Assembly (NCBI GenBank): GCA_045541135.1
Contig: JAZQIO010000006.1
Location: forward strand, 1-64,000
Direction: 5' to 3'
Origin: CAZNKU01 sp045541135
GTDB lineage: Bacteria > Bacillota > Clostridia > Monoglobales > Firm-18
DNA length: 64,000 nt
Part shown: positions 53,263 to 62,167 of the stretch, one piece after another
How positions within the stretch are numbered: position 1 is the first letter of the stretch
How the letters are laid out: each line of letters opens with the position of its first letter
Made by a program: the position numbers and the translations under genes
The notes under the pieces: model-generated
The model's database searches: none
The model's input: only the letters and a program-made list of their open reading frames with translations
What the model was told of the DNA's origin: nothing

Positions 53263-55878
53263 ATGAAAAACTTAGAAACAAAATACGATCCGAAAAAAGT
53301 TGAGGACAGACTGTATGCCGAATGGGTTGAAAAAGGCTATTTCCACGCAAAACCTAATCCTGACAAAAAGCCTTTTACAATAGTTATACCTCCTCCAAAC
53401 GTTACAGGAAAACTACACATGGGTCACGCCCTTGACGAAACATTACAGGATATTCTTATCCGTTACCACAGAATGAAGGGCGAAGAAGCTTTGTGGCTTC
53501 CGGGTACTGATCACGCAGGTATTGCTACACAGATTAAAGTTGAAGAAGTTTTGCGTAAGGAAGAAGGCTTAACAAGATACGACCTTGGACGTGAAAAGTT
53601 CTTAGAGAGAGTATGGGAATGGAAGCACCAGTACGGAAGTAACATTATAAACCAGCTTAAAAAATTAGGTAGCTCCTGTGACTGGGACAGAGAACGCTTT
53701 ACAATGGACGAAAAATGTTCAAAAGCGGTACGTGAAGTATTCGTTAACCTTTACAACAAAGGTCTTATCTATCAGGGAAACCGTATTATAAACTGGTGTC
53801 CGCATTGTACTACTGCTCTTTCCGATGCTGAAGTTGAATATGCTGACCAGCCGGGACATTTCTGGCACATTAAATACCCTGTTGTAGGATCAGAAGGAGA
53901 ATACGTTATAGTTGCCACAACACGTCCTGAAACAATGATGGGCGACACAGCTGTTGCAGTTAATCCTGAAGATGAAAGATATGCACATCTTGTTGGCAAA
54001 ACACTTATGCTTCCTCTTGTTAACAGAGAAATTCCTGTTATTGCAGACGAATATGTTGACAAGGAATTTGGTACAGGTTGTGTTAAAATCACACCTGCAC
54101 ATGACCCTAACGACTTTGAAGTTGGTCTTCGTCACAATCTTGAACAGATTAAGGTTATGAACGATGATGCAACAATAAATGCCAACGGTGGCAAGTACGA
54201 AGGTATGGACAGATACACAGCAAGAAAAGCTGTTGTTGCTGACCTTGAAGCACTTGGACTACTTCACAAAATTGAAGACCATTCTCACAACGTTGGTCAG
54301 TGCTACCGTTGCGGTACAACTGTTGAACCCATGACATCAAAACAGTGGTTTGTTAAAATGGAACCTCTTGCAGAGCCTGCATTGGATGTTGTTAAAAACG
54401 GTACTACAAAGTTTGTTCCCGAAAGATTCACAAAAACATATACAAACTGGATGGAAAATGTACACGACTGGTGTATTTCACGTCAGCTATGGTGGGGTCA
54501 CAGAATCCCTGCATTCTACTGTGATGCATGCGGTGAAACTACTGTTTCCAAAACTGATATTGATGTATGTCCTAAGTGCGGCGGTAAGGTTCATCAGGAC
54601 AATGACGTGCTTGATACATGGTTCTCATCAGCACTATGGCCATTTGCTACACTTGGCTGGCCTGACAAGACAGAAGAACTTGATTATTTCTACCCAACAA
54701 GTGTGTTGGTAACAGGCTATGATATTATCTTCTTCTGGGTTGCAAGAATGATATTCAGCGGTGTTGAACATATGGGCAAGAGTCCTTTTGATACCGTTCT
54801 TATTCACGGTATTGTACGTGACAGCCAGGGCAGAAAGATGAGTAAGTCATTGGGTAACGGTATTGACCCACTTGAAGTTATAGACAAATACGGTGCAGAT
54901 GCGCTAAGATTTACTCTTGCTACAGGTAACTCTCCGGGTAATGATATGAGATTCTATGACGAAAGAGTAGAAGCAAGCAGAAACTTCGCAAACAAAATCT
55001 GGAATGCTTCTCGTTTTGTGCTTATGAATGCTGACGAAAATGCAAGTGATGTATTGCCTGCAAACCTTGAGCTTGAAGATAAGTGGATTTTATCAAAGCT
55101 TAACAAGTTGATTGAAAGAGTTACAGACAACCTTGACAAATACGAGCTTGGTATTGCAGTACAGAACCTTTATGACTTTATATGGGATGAATTCTGCGAC
55201 TGGTACATTGAGCTTGTAAAGCCAAGACTTGGCACAGACAAAAACCCACAGAATGTTCTTATTTATGTACTCTCAAACATTCTTAAGCTTTTACATCCGT
55301 TTATGCCGTTTATTACAGAAGAAATATATAGCTATTTGCCTGTAACAGACAAAAAGAGCATTATGATTTCTGACTGGAGCGTTGCCAAAGACGAGCTTAA
55401 CTTCTCTATTGAAGAAGAAAAGCTTGAAACAATCAAGGAAGCAATCAAGGGCGTAAGAAACATGCGCTCTGAAATGGATGTTCCTCCTTCAAAGAAGGCT
55501 AAGCTTGTAATTGTAACAGATGATGTTGATTTATTCAAGCTTGGTGAAGCTTTCTACTTAAAGCTTGCAGGTGCAAGTGAAGTTGTTGTTTCAAATGACA
55601 AATCTGAAGTTCCTGAAAATGCGATTTCAGTAGTTGTTAACAAGGCTGAAATCTTTATGCCTCAGGATGATTTGGTAGACAAAGCAAAGGAAATTGAAAG
55701 ACTTAATGCAGAAAAGAAACGTCTTGAAGCAGAAATCAAGCGTGTGGAAGCCAAGCTTTCAAATGAATCCTTCGTTGCAAAGGCACCTCAGGCAGTAGTT
55801 GATAAAGAAAAAGAAAAGGGCGAAATGTACCGCGAAATGTTAAACAAGGTACTGGAAGGACTTGAAAAACTTAAATGA
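53263..55878 (+). CDS. valS: Valyl-tRNA synthetase
   Basis: An 871-residue class I synthetase. HIGH motif PPPNVTGKLHMGHALD (residues ~43-58), editing domain, KMSKS motif in GRKMSKSLGNGID, anticodon-binding domain, and a C-terminal coiled coil (KAKEIERLNAEKKRLEAEIK). A four-cysteine zinc site is likely in FYCDACGE...CPKCGGK. There is no room for a T-box leader (21-base gap), so it must be read from upstream. Overlaps folC by 4 bases. Confidence 0.98.
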   Translation: MKNLETKYDPKKVEDRLYAEWVEKGYFHAKPNPDKKPFTIVIPPPNVTGKLHMGHALDETLQDILIRYHRMKGEEALWLPGTDHAGIATQIKVEEVLRKEEGLTRYDLGREKFLERVWEWKHQYGSNIINQLKKLGSSCDWDRERFTMDEKCSKAVREVFVNLYNKGLIYQGNRIINWCPHCTTALSDAEVEYADQPGHFWHIKYPVVGSEGEYVIVATTRPETMMGDTAVAVNPEDERYAHLVGKTLMLPLVNREIPVIADEYVDKEFGTGCVKITPAHDPNDFEVGLRHNLEQIKVMNDDATINANGGKYEGMDRYTARKAVVADLEALGLLHKIEDHSHNVGQCYRCGTTVEPMTSKQWFVKMEPLAEPALDVVKNGTTKFVPERFTKTYTNWMENVHDWCISRQLWWGHRIPAFYCDACGETTVSKTDIDVCPKCGGKVHQDNDVLDTWFSSALWPFATLGWPDKTEELDYFYPTSVLVTGYDIIFFWVARMIFSGVEHMGKSPFDTVLIHGIVRDSQGRKMSKSLGNGIDPLEVIDKYGADALRFTLATGNSPGNDMRFYDERVEASRNFANKIWNASRFVLMNADENASDVLPANLELEDKWILSKLNKLIERVTDNLDKYELGIAVQNLYDFIWDEFCDWYIELVKPRLGTDKNPQNVLIYVLSNILKLLHPFMPFITEEIYSYLPVTDKKSIMISDWSVAKDELNFSIEEEKLETIKEAIKGVRNMRSEMDVPPSKKAKLVIVTDDVDLFKLGEAFYLKLAGASEVVVSNDKSEVPENAISVVVNKAEIFMPQDDLVDKAKEIERLNAEKKRLEAEIKRVEAKLSNESFVAKAPQAVVDKEKEKGEMYREMLNKVLEGLEKLK

Positions 55879-57113
55879 ACTACGAAGAATCATTAGATTA
55901 TATTCACAGCAGAAACAAATTTGGCATCAAGCTTGGCCTTGATGCCACAGCAAATCTGCTTGACAAAATAGGCAATCCTCATAACAAACTAAAGTTTGTG
56001 CATATTGCAGGCACTAACGGAAAGGGCTCAACCACCTCCTACATTCACGATATTTTAATGACAAAGGGATTTAAGGTTGGTAAGTTTATTTCCCCATACG
56101 TTCATTCTTTTACAGAGCGTATACAAATAAACAACCGTGAAATTTCCGAAGCCGACCTGGCAGAGTGCACAACCATTGTAAAAGATGCTATTGAAAAACA
56201 CAATCTTACTCCTACTGAATTTGAAGTTGTAACAGCAATAGGACTTTTATACTTTTACCGTCAGAATTGCGACTACGTTGCCTTGGAAGTTGGTATGGGC
56301 GGAAGATTTGATGCTACAAATGTTATACCTGCACCATTGGTTTCTGTTATTACAAGCATAAGTATTGACCACACTGAATATTTAGGTAATACAATAGCTG
56401 ATATTGCTTTTGAAAAATGCGGTATTATAAAAAACGGTTCTAAAACCGTAGCTTATGCAGATAATCCCGAAGATGCGGACAAGGTGATTATAAAAACCGC
56501 TTGTGAGAAAAATGTTCCTCTTACAATACCTGATAAAAAGAATATTAAGATTTTAAGTCAGAATATTGATGGAACAGAATTTGAATACAAATGCCAAAAA
56601 TATCATATAAATATGCTTGGAATACACCAGGTGTATAATGCAGTAAATGCAATTGAAGCGGCAAAGCTGCTTGGTATTGAGGAAGAATTTATAAAAAAAG
56701 GCCTTGATATTACAAAATTTCGAGGAAGGCTGGAAATAGTAAGCAAAGACCCTGTCATAATTGAAGATGGTGCTCATAACTATTCCGGTGTTTTGACATT
56801 GTGCGATGCGCTAAAAACGCATTTCAGTGACAAAAAAATAATAGTAGTAATGGCTATGTTAAAGGACAAGGAATACGAAAAATGCGTAGAAACTCTTGCT
56901 CCCGAAGTAGATGTATTCATTGCCACACAAGCAAATAATCCACGCAGAGCAACTGCTGAAGAACTTGCAGGTGTAGCATCAAAATACATCAAAAAAGTAT
57001 ATTATAATAAAGATATAAACGAAGCACTTAATATGGCAAAAAGCATCTGTGATAAAGAAAGTATAATATGTGTATGTGGTTCTTTATATCTTCTTGGAGA
57101 TGTAAAAGTTTAA
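55875..57113 (+). CDS. folC: Folylpolyglutamate synthase/dihydrofolate synthase
   Basis: A 412-residue Mur-ligase-fold enzyme adding glutamates to folate. The P-loop is HIAGTNGKGSTTSYI; other family elements are FISPYVHSFTERIQINNREI, EVGMGGRFDATNV, SIDHTEYLGNT and IIEDGAHNYSG. The valS-folC order is common in Firmicutes. It overlaps valS by 4 bases. Confidence 0.96.
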   Translation: MNYEESLDYIHSRNKFGIKLGLDATANLLDKIGNPHNKLKFVHIAGTNGKGSTTSYIHDILMTKGFKVGKFISPYVHSFTERIQINNREISEADLAECTTIVKDAIEKHNLTPTEFEVVTAIGLLYFYRQNCDYVALEVGMGGRFDATNVIPAPLVSVITSISIDHTEYLGNTIADIAFEKCGIIKNGSKTVAYADNPEDADKVIIKTACEKNVPLTIPDKKNIKILSQNIDGTEFEYKCQKYHINMLGIHQVYNAVNAIEAAKLLGIEEEFIKKGLDITKFRGRLEIVSKDPVIIEDGAHNYSGVLTLCDALKTHFSDKKIIVVMAMLKDKEYEKCVETLAPEVDVFIATQANNPRRATAEELAGVASKYIKKVYYNKDINEALNMAKSICDKESIICVCGSLYLLGDVKV

Positions 57114-57131
57114 TATGAAAGGGATACTCAA

Positions 57132-58436
57132 ATGAAAATTAAAAAATTCCTACCTGTAATAACAACAGCTGTGCTTTCAGTGTTGTTGGTTATTTATGCT
57201 TTTTTTACTGTGAATTTTCCCGAAGTCAAAAAACCTCTATCACTTTTTGAAAAGCTCGGTATATACTCATACGGTTCGGACTACGGAATAATTAACAATA
57301 CTTTTTCATCAAACGGAACCCATGAGGCTTTTGTCAGCACATTAAAAACAACAGCCGACAATTTTGTTTTCAGCGGCGTTTTACCGTTTGTAATACTTGC
57401 TGTTTTATTCATTACAGCAATTGTTATTATATCAGCAGTTTCAATGAAAACAGAATACAAATGGACTGCTTATTTATGTGCAGTTTTGTTACCGATTATG
57501 TTTTGCGATTTTACTAATCTTGCATTTTTCAAAACACTGTTCATTAATCCGTTGATAATTGTTCTTCTGCTTTTGATTTGTGCAGTATTTTTAGTATTTT
57601 ACTACAGGAAATCCGTTGGCATACCGGGAATTATAACAATATTCATTGTAACTTTGTTGTACTGTTGCCTTGGTGTTGTACAAGCTTTTACCGCAATAAT
57701 TCTTGGTTTACTTATTACAAGACTTTATAAGTTATGCCGTAATAAACTTTCAAAAATTATTGCAATTGTTTTGGGCGTTATTGTTATTTTGCAAAGCTTC
57801 TTTGTTATATTTACTTATAAACCCGTTGACTATAAACAAAATATATACAATGCGGTATTTTTTGGTGTAGCAAAATACGACAGTGTTGCAAAGCTGGGTC
57901 TTGACCCTAAGCTTGATGACTTCAAAGAAGTATATTACGGTATGAAGGAAAATGTTGATGAATACGACCTTGAAAACACTTTTTATAACAAAATATCATA
58001 TACAGATATTGCAAAGTATTATATTACTCATCCTGTAAATGCTTGTAAAGTCATAAATTATCAGGCATCACTTTCATCGATGCATGAATTCGATTTTGGA
58101 TTTTCGCCTTACAACTTTTTAAAAACAAGAATACCGATGAATCTTCTTATAGTGCTGGTAATTACCGTTGTATACATTCTTATTACAAACATATTAGGGA
58201 AAAAATACAGTAATTTAAAAGCAGTCGGAGAATTTTTTGCAGGCACATCTGTTATGTGGTTAATATCACTTATTATAGGTTCACTTTATTACGGAAACTG
58301 TGACATGGCAATGAATATGATAAATTTCAACATCCTATATGACATTGTTTTATTATCTGCACTTATTGCAGGAATAAGGGTAATAATGCACAGACAAGAT
58401 GAAAAGAAAGAAGAATTCGGTATCACACACGAGTAA
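57132..58436 (+). CDS. Polytopic membrane protein of unknown function
   Basis: A 434-residue protein with a first helix (FLPVITTAVLSVLLVIYAFF), an extracellular loop, about six central helices (to ~residue 235), a ~100-residue soluble extracellular segment (YKQNIYNAVFFGVAKYDSVA...LENTFYNKISYTDIAKYYIT) and three C-terminal helices. The layout resembles envelope-polymer or glycosyltransferase-like membrane proteins, but I recognise no family. It lies between folC and ymdB in the same operon. No catalytic motif is evident. Confidence 0.75.
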   Translation: MKIKKFLPVITTAVLSVLLVIYAFFTVNFPEVKKPLSLFEKLGIYSYGSDYGIINNTFSSNGTHEAFVSTLKTTADNFVFSGVLPFVILAVLFITAIVIISAVSMKTEYKWTAYLCAVLLPIMFCDFTNLAFFKTLFINPLIIVLLLLICAVFLVFYYRKSVGIPGIITIFIVTLLYCCLGVVQAFTAIILGLLITRLYKLCRNKLSKIIAIVLGVIVILQSFFVIFTYKPVDYKQNIYNAVFFGVAKYDSVAKLGLDPKLDDFKEVYYGMKENVDEYDLENTFYNKISYTDIAKYYITHPVNACKVINYQASLSSMHEFDFGFSPYNFLKTRIPMNLLIVLVITVVYILITNILGKKYSNLKAVGEFFAGTSVMWLISLIIGSLYYGNCDMAMNMINFNILYDIVLLSALIAGIRVIMHRQDEKKEEFGITHE

Positions 58437-58446
58437 GGAATAAATT

Positions 58447-59220
58447 ATGAGATTTTTGATAATTGGTGACATTGTTGGTAATCCGGGAGTGGATTACTTA
58501 CGAAAAAACCTTAATTCTATTAAAAAAATAAATAAAATTGATTTTGTAATTGCAAACGGCGAAAATTCCACTCCGGTTGGAAAGGGCATAAACAAAGCCA
58601 TTGCACAAACACTTTACAACTGCGGCACAGACGTTATTACTATGGGAAACCACTCTTTTAACAACTATGAGGTAAACAAGCTGTTTGACGAAGATTTTCC
58701 GATTATACGTCCTGCAAATCTTCCACCTGAAACTGCGGGTGAAGGTTATATAATAACAGACTTATTCGGCATAAAAATTGCAATAATTAATCTGCTTGGC
58801 AGAGTATATATGGAATGTGTAGACTGTCCCTTCAGAAAAGCAGACAGCATAATAGACAAAATCAAGGATGATGCTGATATTATTATCGTTGACTTCCATG
58901 CAGAAGCAACAAGCGAAAAGCTTGCAATGGGTTTTTATCTTGACGGCAAAGTTTCGGCTGTATTCGGTACTCATACACACGTACAGACTTCAGACGAAAA
59001 AATATTAAAAGGCGGAACAGCTTATATTTCTGACGTAGGTATGACCGGTTGCCACGACAGTATTCTGGGCGTTAAAAAAGATATTATATTAAAAAGATTT
59101 TTAACTGCTATGCCACAAAAGCATGAAATTGAAGAGGGCACAGCCACCTTAAATGGTGTTATAATAGATATAGACGAATCAACCGGAAAGGCTGTCTCAA
59201 TAGAAAGAATACAGATATAA
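58447..59220 (+). CDS. ymdB: YmdB-type metallophosphoesterase (TIGR00282)
   Basis: A 257-residue dinuclear metal phosphodiesterase. The metal-site motifs are GDIVGNPG (N-terminus), VIANGENSTPVGKG, MGNHSFNN, DFHAEATSEK and FGTHTHVQTSD. In Bacillus, YmdB hydrolyses cAMP/cyclic nucleotides in vitro and affects biofilm and sporulation-state gene expression. It ends in a terminator shared with the convergent membrane protein gene. Confidence 0.93.
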   Translation: MRFLIIGDIVGNPGVDYLRKNLNSIKKINKIDFVIANGENSTPVGKGINKAIAQTLYNCGTDVITMGNHSFNNYEVNKLFDEDFPIIRPANLPPETAGEGYIITDLFGIKIAIINLLGRVYMECVDCPFRKADSIIDKIKDDADIIIVDFHAEATSEKLAMGFYLDGKVSAVFGTHTHVQTSDEKILKGGTAYISDVGMTGCHDSILGVKKDIILKRFLTAMPQKHEIEEGTATLNGVIIDIDESTGKAVSIERIQI

Positions 59221-59235
59221 AAATGGAATACAAAT

Positions 59236-59268
59236 AAAGAATGGAGCTTTTTAAAGCTCCATTCTTTA
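59236..59268. terminator. Bidirectional terminator between ymdB and a convergent gene
   Basis: A near-perfect palindrome, AAAGAATGGAGCTTT then AAAGCTCCATTCTTT, with A and T flanks on both sides. Confidence 0.9.
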
Positions 59269-59269
59269 T

Positions 59270-59890
59270 TTATTCATTTGTTTCAGCATTCGTAGTTTCT
59301 TCTTCCGCTTCAACTTCTTCTGGCTCTTCTTTAATTTTTTCTTCTGCAATTTCTCCAATAACTTCAGTGGCAGGTTTCTTTGCCGTTGCAACAAATACAA
59401 GCTGAACAACAAACAAAACAAGATGCAACATCATTATACAGTTTGCAATTTTCTGAACAACAGAAACGGCAACAGGGTTATGCACAAGACCAAAAAAGAA
59501 ATAAACTGAATCGGCATTTCCGCTGTCGGGATACAAAACATATGTCAGAACATATGTAGCGACAAAAAGCAAATTGCATACTTTAAGCTTGAGAGAATTT
59601 TCCCAAAAATTTGCTGCAACAATATTCACTGTAAAAAATACAGCAGCGTGAATAAAAGGCACAAGGAAAAGTGTCATAATAAACCTTAACCATCCTATGT
59701 TAAGAAGCCACGAAGCCGCAACTATACCCACAGAACAAAGTGACATTATTATAACAGCCTTTTTATCCTGACATTTAGTGTTTTTAATTTTAAGTATACA
59801 AAGTACAAGACTCCATAAAAAAATTATACAGCATAAAGCAAAAATACCTATTGCAGCATAACCAATAAGCTTAACAGGAATGTTACCCAT
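59270..59890 (-). CDS. Five-helix membrane protein with acidic C-terminal tail
   Basis: A 206-residue protein with about five hydrophobic helices (first VKLIGYAAIGIFALCCIIFL; last CIMMLHLVLFVVQLVFVAT) and a charged, Glu-rich tail (EEKIKEEPEEVEAEEETTNA). No family recognised. The start at 59890 is preferred because AAGGTGGT lies just upstream and a promoter sits 32 bases before it; the frame continues upstream through that promoter and is not expected to be translated. Confidence 0.65.
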   Translation of the reverse strand: MGNIPVKLIGYAAIGIFALCCIIFLWSLVLCILKIKNTKCQDKKAVIIMSLCSVGIVAASWLLNIGWLRFIMTLFLVPFIHAAVFFTVNIVAANFWENSLKLKVCNLLFVATYVLTYVLYPDSGNADSVYFFFGLVHNPVAVSVVQKIANCIMMLHLVLFVVQLVFVATAKKPATEVIGEIAEEKIKEEPEEVEAEEETTNAETNE

Positions 59891-59921
59891 TACAATACCA
59901 CCTTTTACAATTGTTAAAAAT

Positions 59922-59950
59922 AGTATAACATTTATATAAATAAATTTCAA
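59922..59950 (-). promoter_or_regulatory. Sigma-A promoter of the five-helix protein gene
   Basis: On the minus strand TTGAAA (59950-59945), 17 bases, TATACT (59927-59922). Confidence 0.7.
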
Positions 59951-60028
59951 TAACTTTATACAAATATACAAAAAACCAAAATTCCCAACCGAAAAACAAA
60001 GAAAAACAACAAAAACCAAAAATAATGC

Positions 60029-60057
60029 TTGCATTCCCACGAAATCTATAGTATAAT
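60029..60057 (+). promoter_or_regulatory. Sigma-A promoter of the second class II aldolase
   Basis: TTGCAT (60029-60034), 17 bases, TATAAT (60052-60057). Confidence 0.75.
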
Positions 60058-60097
60058 AGAGTAGAAATATGTTATGTTAATCAGGAGGAAATGCATA

Positions 60098-61045
60098 ATG
60101 TTAGTAAATATGAATGAAGTTTTGAGACCTGCAAAAAAAGGACAATACGCAGTAGGTCTTTTTAATGCAGTTAATTTAGAGCTTGCAAGAGGTATTATAA
60201 ATGCCGCTGAAAGCACACGTTCACCTGTTATTATGGGTACAGCGGAGGTTTTACTTCCATACGGACCTTTAGAAGAAGTTTCATACTATCTTCTTCCTAT
60301 GGCTAAAAAGGCTTCCGTTCCTGTTGTTGTACACTTAGATCACGGTCTTTCGTACGATACTTGTATAAAAGCACTTGAACTTGGCTTCAGTTCTATTATG
60401 TACGACTGTTCAACAGATTCCTACGATGATAATGTACGTAAGGTTAAGGAAATGGCAGATATTGCACATTCTTACGGTGCAACAATTGAAGGTGAGCTTG
60501 GTCACGTAGGTGATAATGAAGGCTCTGCAGAGGGCAGCAGCCATCTTGCAGACCCATCAAAATATTTTACAGATCCTAAGCTTGCAAAAGACTTTGTTGA
60601 AAAAACAGGAGTTGATGCACTTGCAATTGCAGTGGGCAATGCACATGGTGCATACAAGCTTCCTCCCAAGCTTGATTTTGAAAGAATACGCACTATCGCC
60701 AAAACAGTTGATGTACCACTTGTACTTCATGGTGGGTCAGGTCTTACAGATGACGATTTCAGAAAAGCAATAAAAGACGGTATCAGCAAGGTAAATATTT
60801 TTACAGATATTAACGTAGCGGCTGTTAAGGCTGAATTTGAAAAATTCTCAAGTATGGATAAAGGTCTTATAGACCTTATACCTGCGGCTGTTGAAGCTGT
60901 AAAGCAGGAAACTGCAAAAAAAATGAAGTTGTTTTCAAGTGACGGTAAAGCCGGCAATCCTGCACCGGCATTTGATTCATCGGAAATTGAAAAGATTACA
61001 AAGCTTGTTACAGCAGAGGTATTGAAGTATTTAGGGAATTCATAA
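60098..61045 (+). CDS. Class II fructose-bisphosphate aldolase (ketose-bisphosphate type)
   Basis: A 315-residue zinc aldolase. Zinc and substrate motifs: VVHLDHGLSYDT, IEGELGHVGDNEG, AVGNAHGAY and LHGGSGLTDDDF, with a C-terminal extension of ~35 residues. It is distinct from the 279-residue aldolase of the sugar operon; being monocistronic under a strong promoter, this is the likelier glycolytic enzyme, although that is inference. ATG 60098 follows AGGAGG by 9 bases. Confidence 0.92.
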   Translation: MLVNMNEVLRPAKKGQYAVGLFNAVNLELARGIINAAESTRSPVIMGTAEVLLPYGPLEEVSYYLLPMAKKASVPVVVHLDHGLSYDTCIKALELGFSSIMYDCSTDSYDDNVRKVKEMADIAHSYGATIEGELGHVGDNEGSAEGSSHLADPSKYFTDPKLAKDFVEKTGVDALAIAVGNAHGAYKLPPKLDFERIRTIAKTVDVPLVLHGGSGLTDDDFRKAIKDGISKVNIFTDINVAAVKAEFEKFSSMDKGLIDLIPAAVEAVKQETAKKMKLFSSDGKAGNPAPAFDSSEIEKITKLVTAEVLKYLGNS

Positions 61046-61139
61046 TAATCTGTAGATAAGTGATATTCTGAAATAATATAAGGCATTGACAAAGGACAGC
61101 AACTTGAGTCGCTGTCCTTCGCCTTGCTCAACATTAACA

Positions 61140-61178
61140 AAGCCGCCCATTCAATTATATATTGAACAGGCGGTTTAA
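61140..61178. terminator. Terminator hairpin between aldolase and spoVM
   Basis: GCCGCC-x2-TTCAAT / ATTGAA-x2-GGCGGT with a 5-base loop and T-rich flank; it can serve the aldolase (plus) and spoVM (minus) transcripts. A second hairpin, AAGGACAGC / GCTGTCCTT, lies at 61092-61119. Confidence 0.7.
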
Positions 61179-61239
61179 ACATTTTTGTATGTCTGCAAAG
61201 TACTGAATATTTTATTGTAACTGCTATTTTACTATGTAA

Positions 61240-61311
61240 TCAATTCATCTTAAGAATTTTTTTAAAGAACCCTCTGAACATCTTAGGCATTTTGAACACA
61301 ACAATTTTCAT
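61240..61311 (-). CDS. spoVM: Stage V sporulation protein M, 23 residues
   Basis: A 23-codon gene translating to MKIVVFKMPKMFRGFFKKIL followed by KMN. SpoVM is a ~26-residue amphipathic helix that recognises the convex forespore membrane and anchors the spore coat basement layer. Key features match: Lys2, the conserved Pro9, a basic and hydrophobic helical C-terminal part. AAGGAGG lies 7 bases before ATG. Position after prkC-rsgA-rpe-thiN is the conserved Bacillus/Clostridia order. It identifies the organism as genetically equipped for endospore formation. Confidence 0.88.
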   Translation of the reverse strand: MKIVVFKMPKMFRGFFKKILKMN

Positions 61312-61323
61312 TAAAAGACCTCC

Positions 61324-61485
61324 TTAAAATTTACGGCGTTTAGGTTTGAAAATTATACCAACCAATGCTATAATAAGTACCGACTGCACTACCACCAAAA
61401 ACCATGCAGGCAGTGCCAGGGCAAGTAACACCCCAAGGCTGAATGCTGCAATAATACAGGCAATAACCATACACGAAAAAATCAA
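61324..61485 (-). CDS. Small two-helix membrane protein between thiN and spoVM
   Basis: A 53-codon frame with two hydrophobic helices (VIACIIAAFSLGVLLALAL and FLVVVQSVLIIALVGIIF) split by PAW, and a basic end KPKRRKF. The start is taken as TTG 61485 because GGAGGGG lies 5 to 7 bases upstream; an ATG at 61470 gives 48 residues but has no ribosome site. Its ribosome site lies inside a terminator-like hairpin. It ends 12 bases before spoVM and probably shares its transcript. Family not recognised. Confidence 0.55.
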   Translation of the reverse strand: MIFSCMVIACIIAAFSLGVLLALALPAWFLVVVQSVLIIALVGIIFKPKRRKF

Positions 61486-61527
61486 AGGCACCCCTCCTCT
61501 ACTATACTATATGAGATGGGTGCCTTT
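61484..61527 (-). terminator. Hairpin after thiN, overlapping the next ribosome site
   Basis: AAAGGCACCC / GGGTGCCTTT arms (minus strand 5' arm 61527-61518, 3' arm 61493-61484), a 24-base loop, then GATTTTTT. It starts 5 bases after thiN. The ribosome site and TTG start of the small membrane protein lie in its loop and 3' arm. Confidence 0.65.
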
Positions 61528-61531
61528 TGTG

Positions 61532-62167
61532 TTACTCCTGTGTACAGATTACGTACAAAAGTCCGGATTCTATTCTTACTTTTGCTGTGTTGTTGTAAAA
61601 TTCATTGCTTATACCAAGGCTGCTGCTCTTTAAAAGGTCACGGCCGTTAAGCTCGTACTTTAAGCCCAATGTGTATACTCCCGTTACTTTTTCAGTGCAG
61701 GGAATAAGTGAAACATAATCAAACTTTTCACGCGGTATTTCCACTTCCTTATCAACAAGGTAAATCCTGGACTTTCCGTTTAAAATAAGTGCATCCACAC
61801 CTTTTTCCATAGCATATTTAAGCGCACACATTGCACCCAATGTATGGTCTATTCTTCCGCCCAGTGCTCCCAATATAAATACTGTGTCGCAACCTTGCTC
61901 CAATGCATAATCAACACATATTTCAAGGTCAGTCTTATCCTTTTCCGCAGGATACTTAATTGTAGGAATTTCCTTAGGTACATTAACCTTAACTGAATCA
62001 AAATCACCAATTATAATGTGCGGTACTATTCCTGTAAAATAAAGTGAATCATAACCGCCGTCAGCACAGATTATAAGGTCGTCGTCCTTTGGAACAATTC
62101 TTTTATAAAGTTTTATGTCATCGGCAGTATATTCACCTGCCGCATATATAAAAGCTCTCCTGCTCAT
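61532..62167 (-). CDS. thiN: Thiamine diphosphokinase
   Basis: A 211-residue enzyme that converts thiamine to thiamine diphosphate. Motifs: DDDLIICADGGYDSLYFTGI, HIIIGDFDSVKVN, PAEKDKTDLEICVDYALEQG and ILGALGGRIDHTLGAMCALK. It overlaps rpe by 4 bases in the conserved cluster. Confidence 0.95.
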   Translation of the reverse strand: MSRRAFIYAAGEYTADDIKLYKRIVPKDDDLIICADGGYDSLYFTGIVPHIIIGDFDSVKVNVPKEIPTIKYPAEKDKTDLEICVDYALEQGCDTVFILGALGGRIDHTLGAMCALKYAMEKGVDALILNGKSRIYLVDKEVEIPREKFDYVSLIPCTEKVTGVYTLGLKYELNGRDLLKSSSLGISNEFYNNTAKVRIESGLLYVICTQE

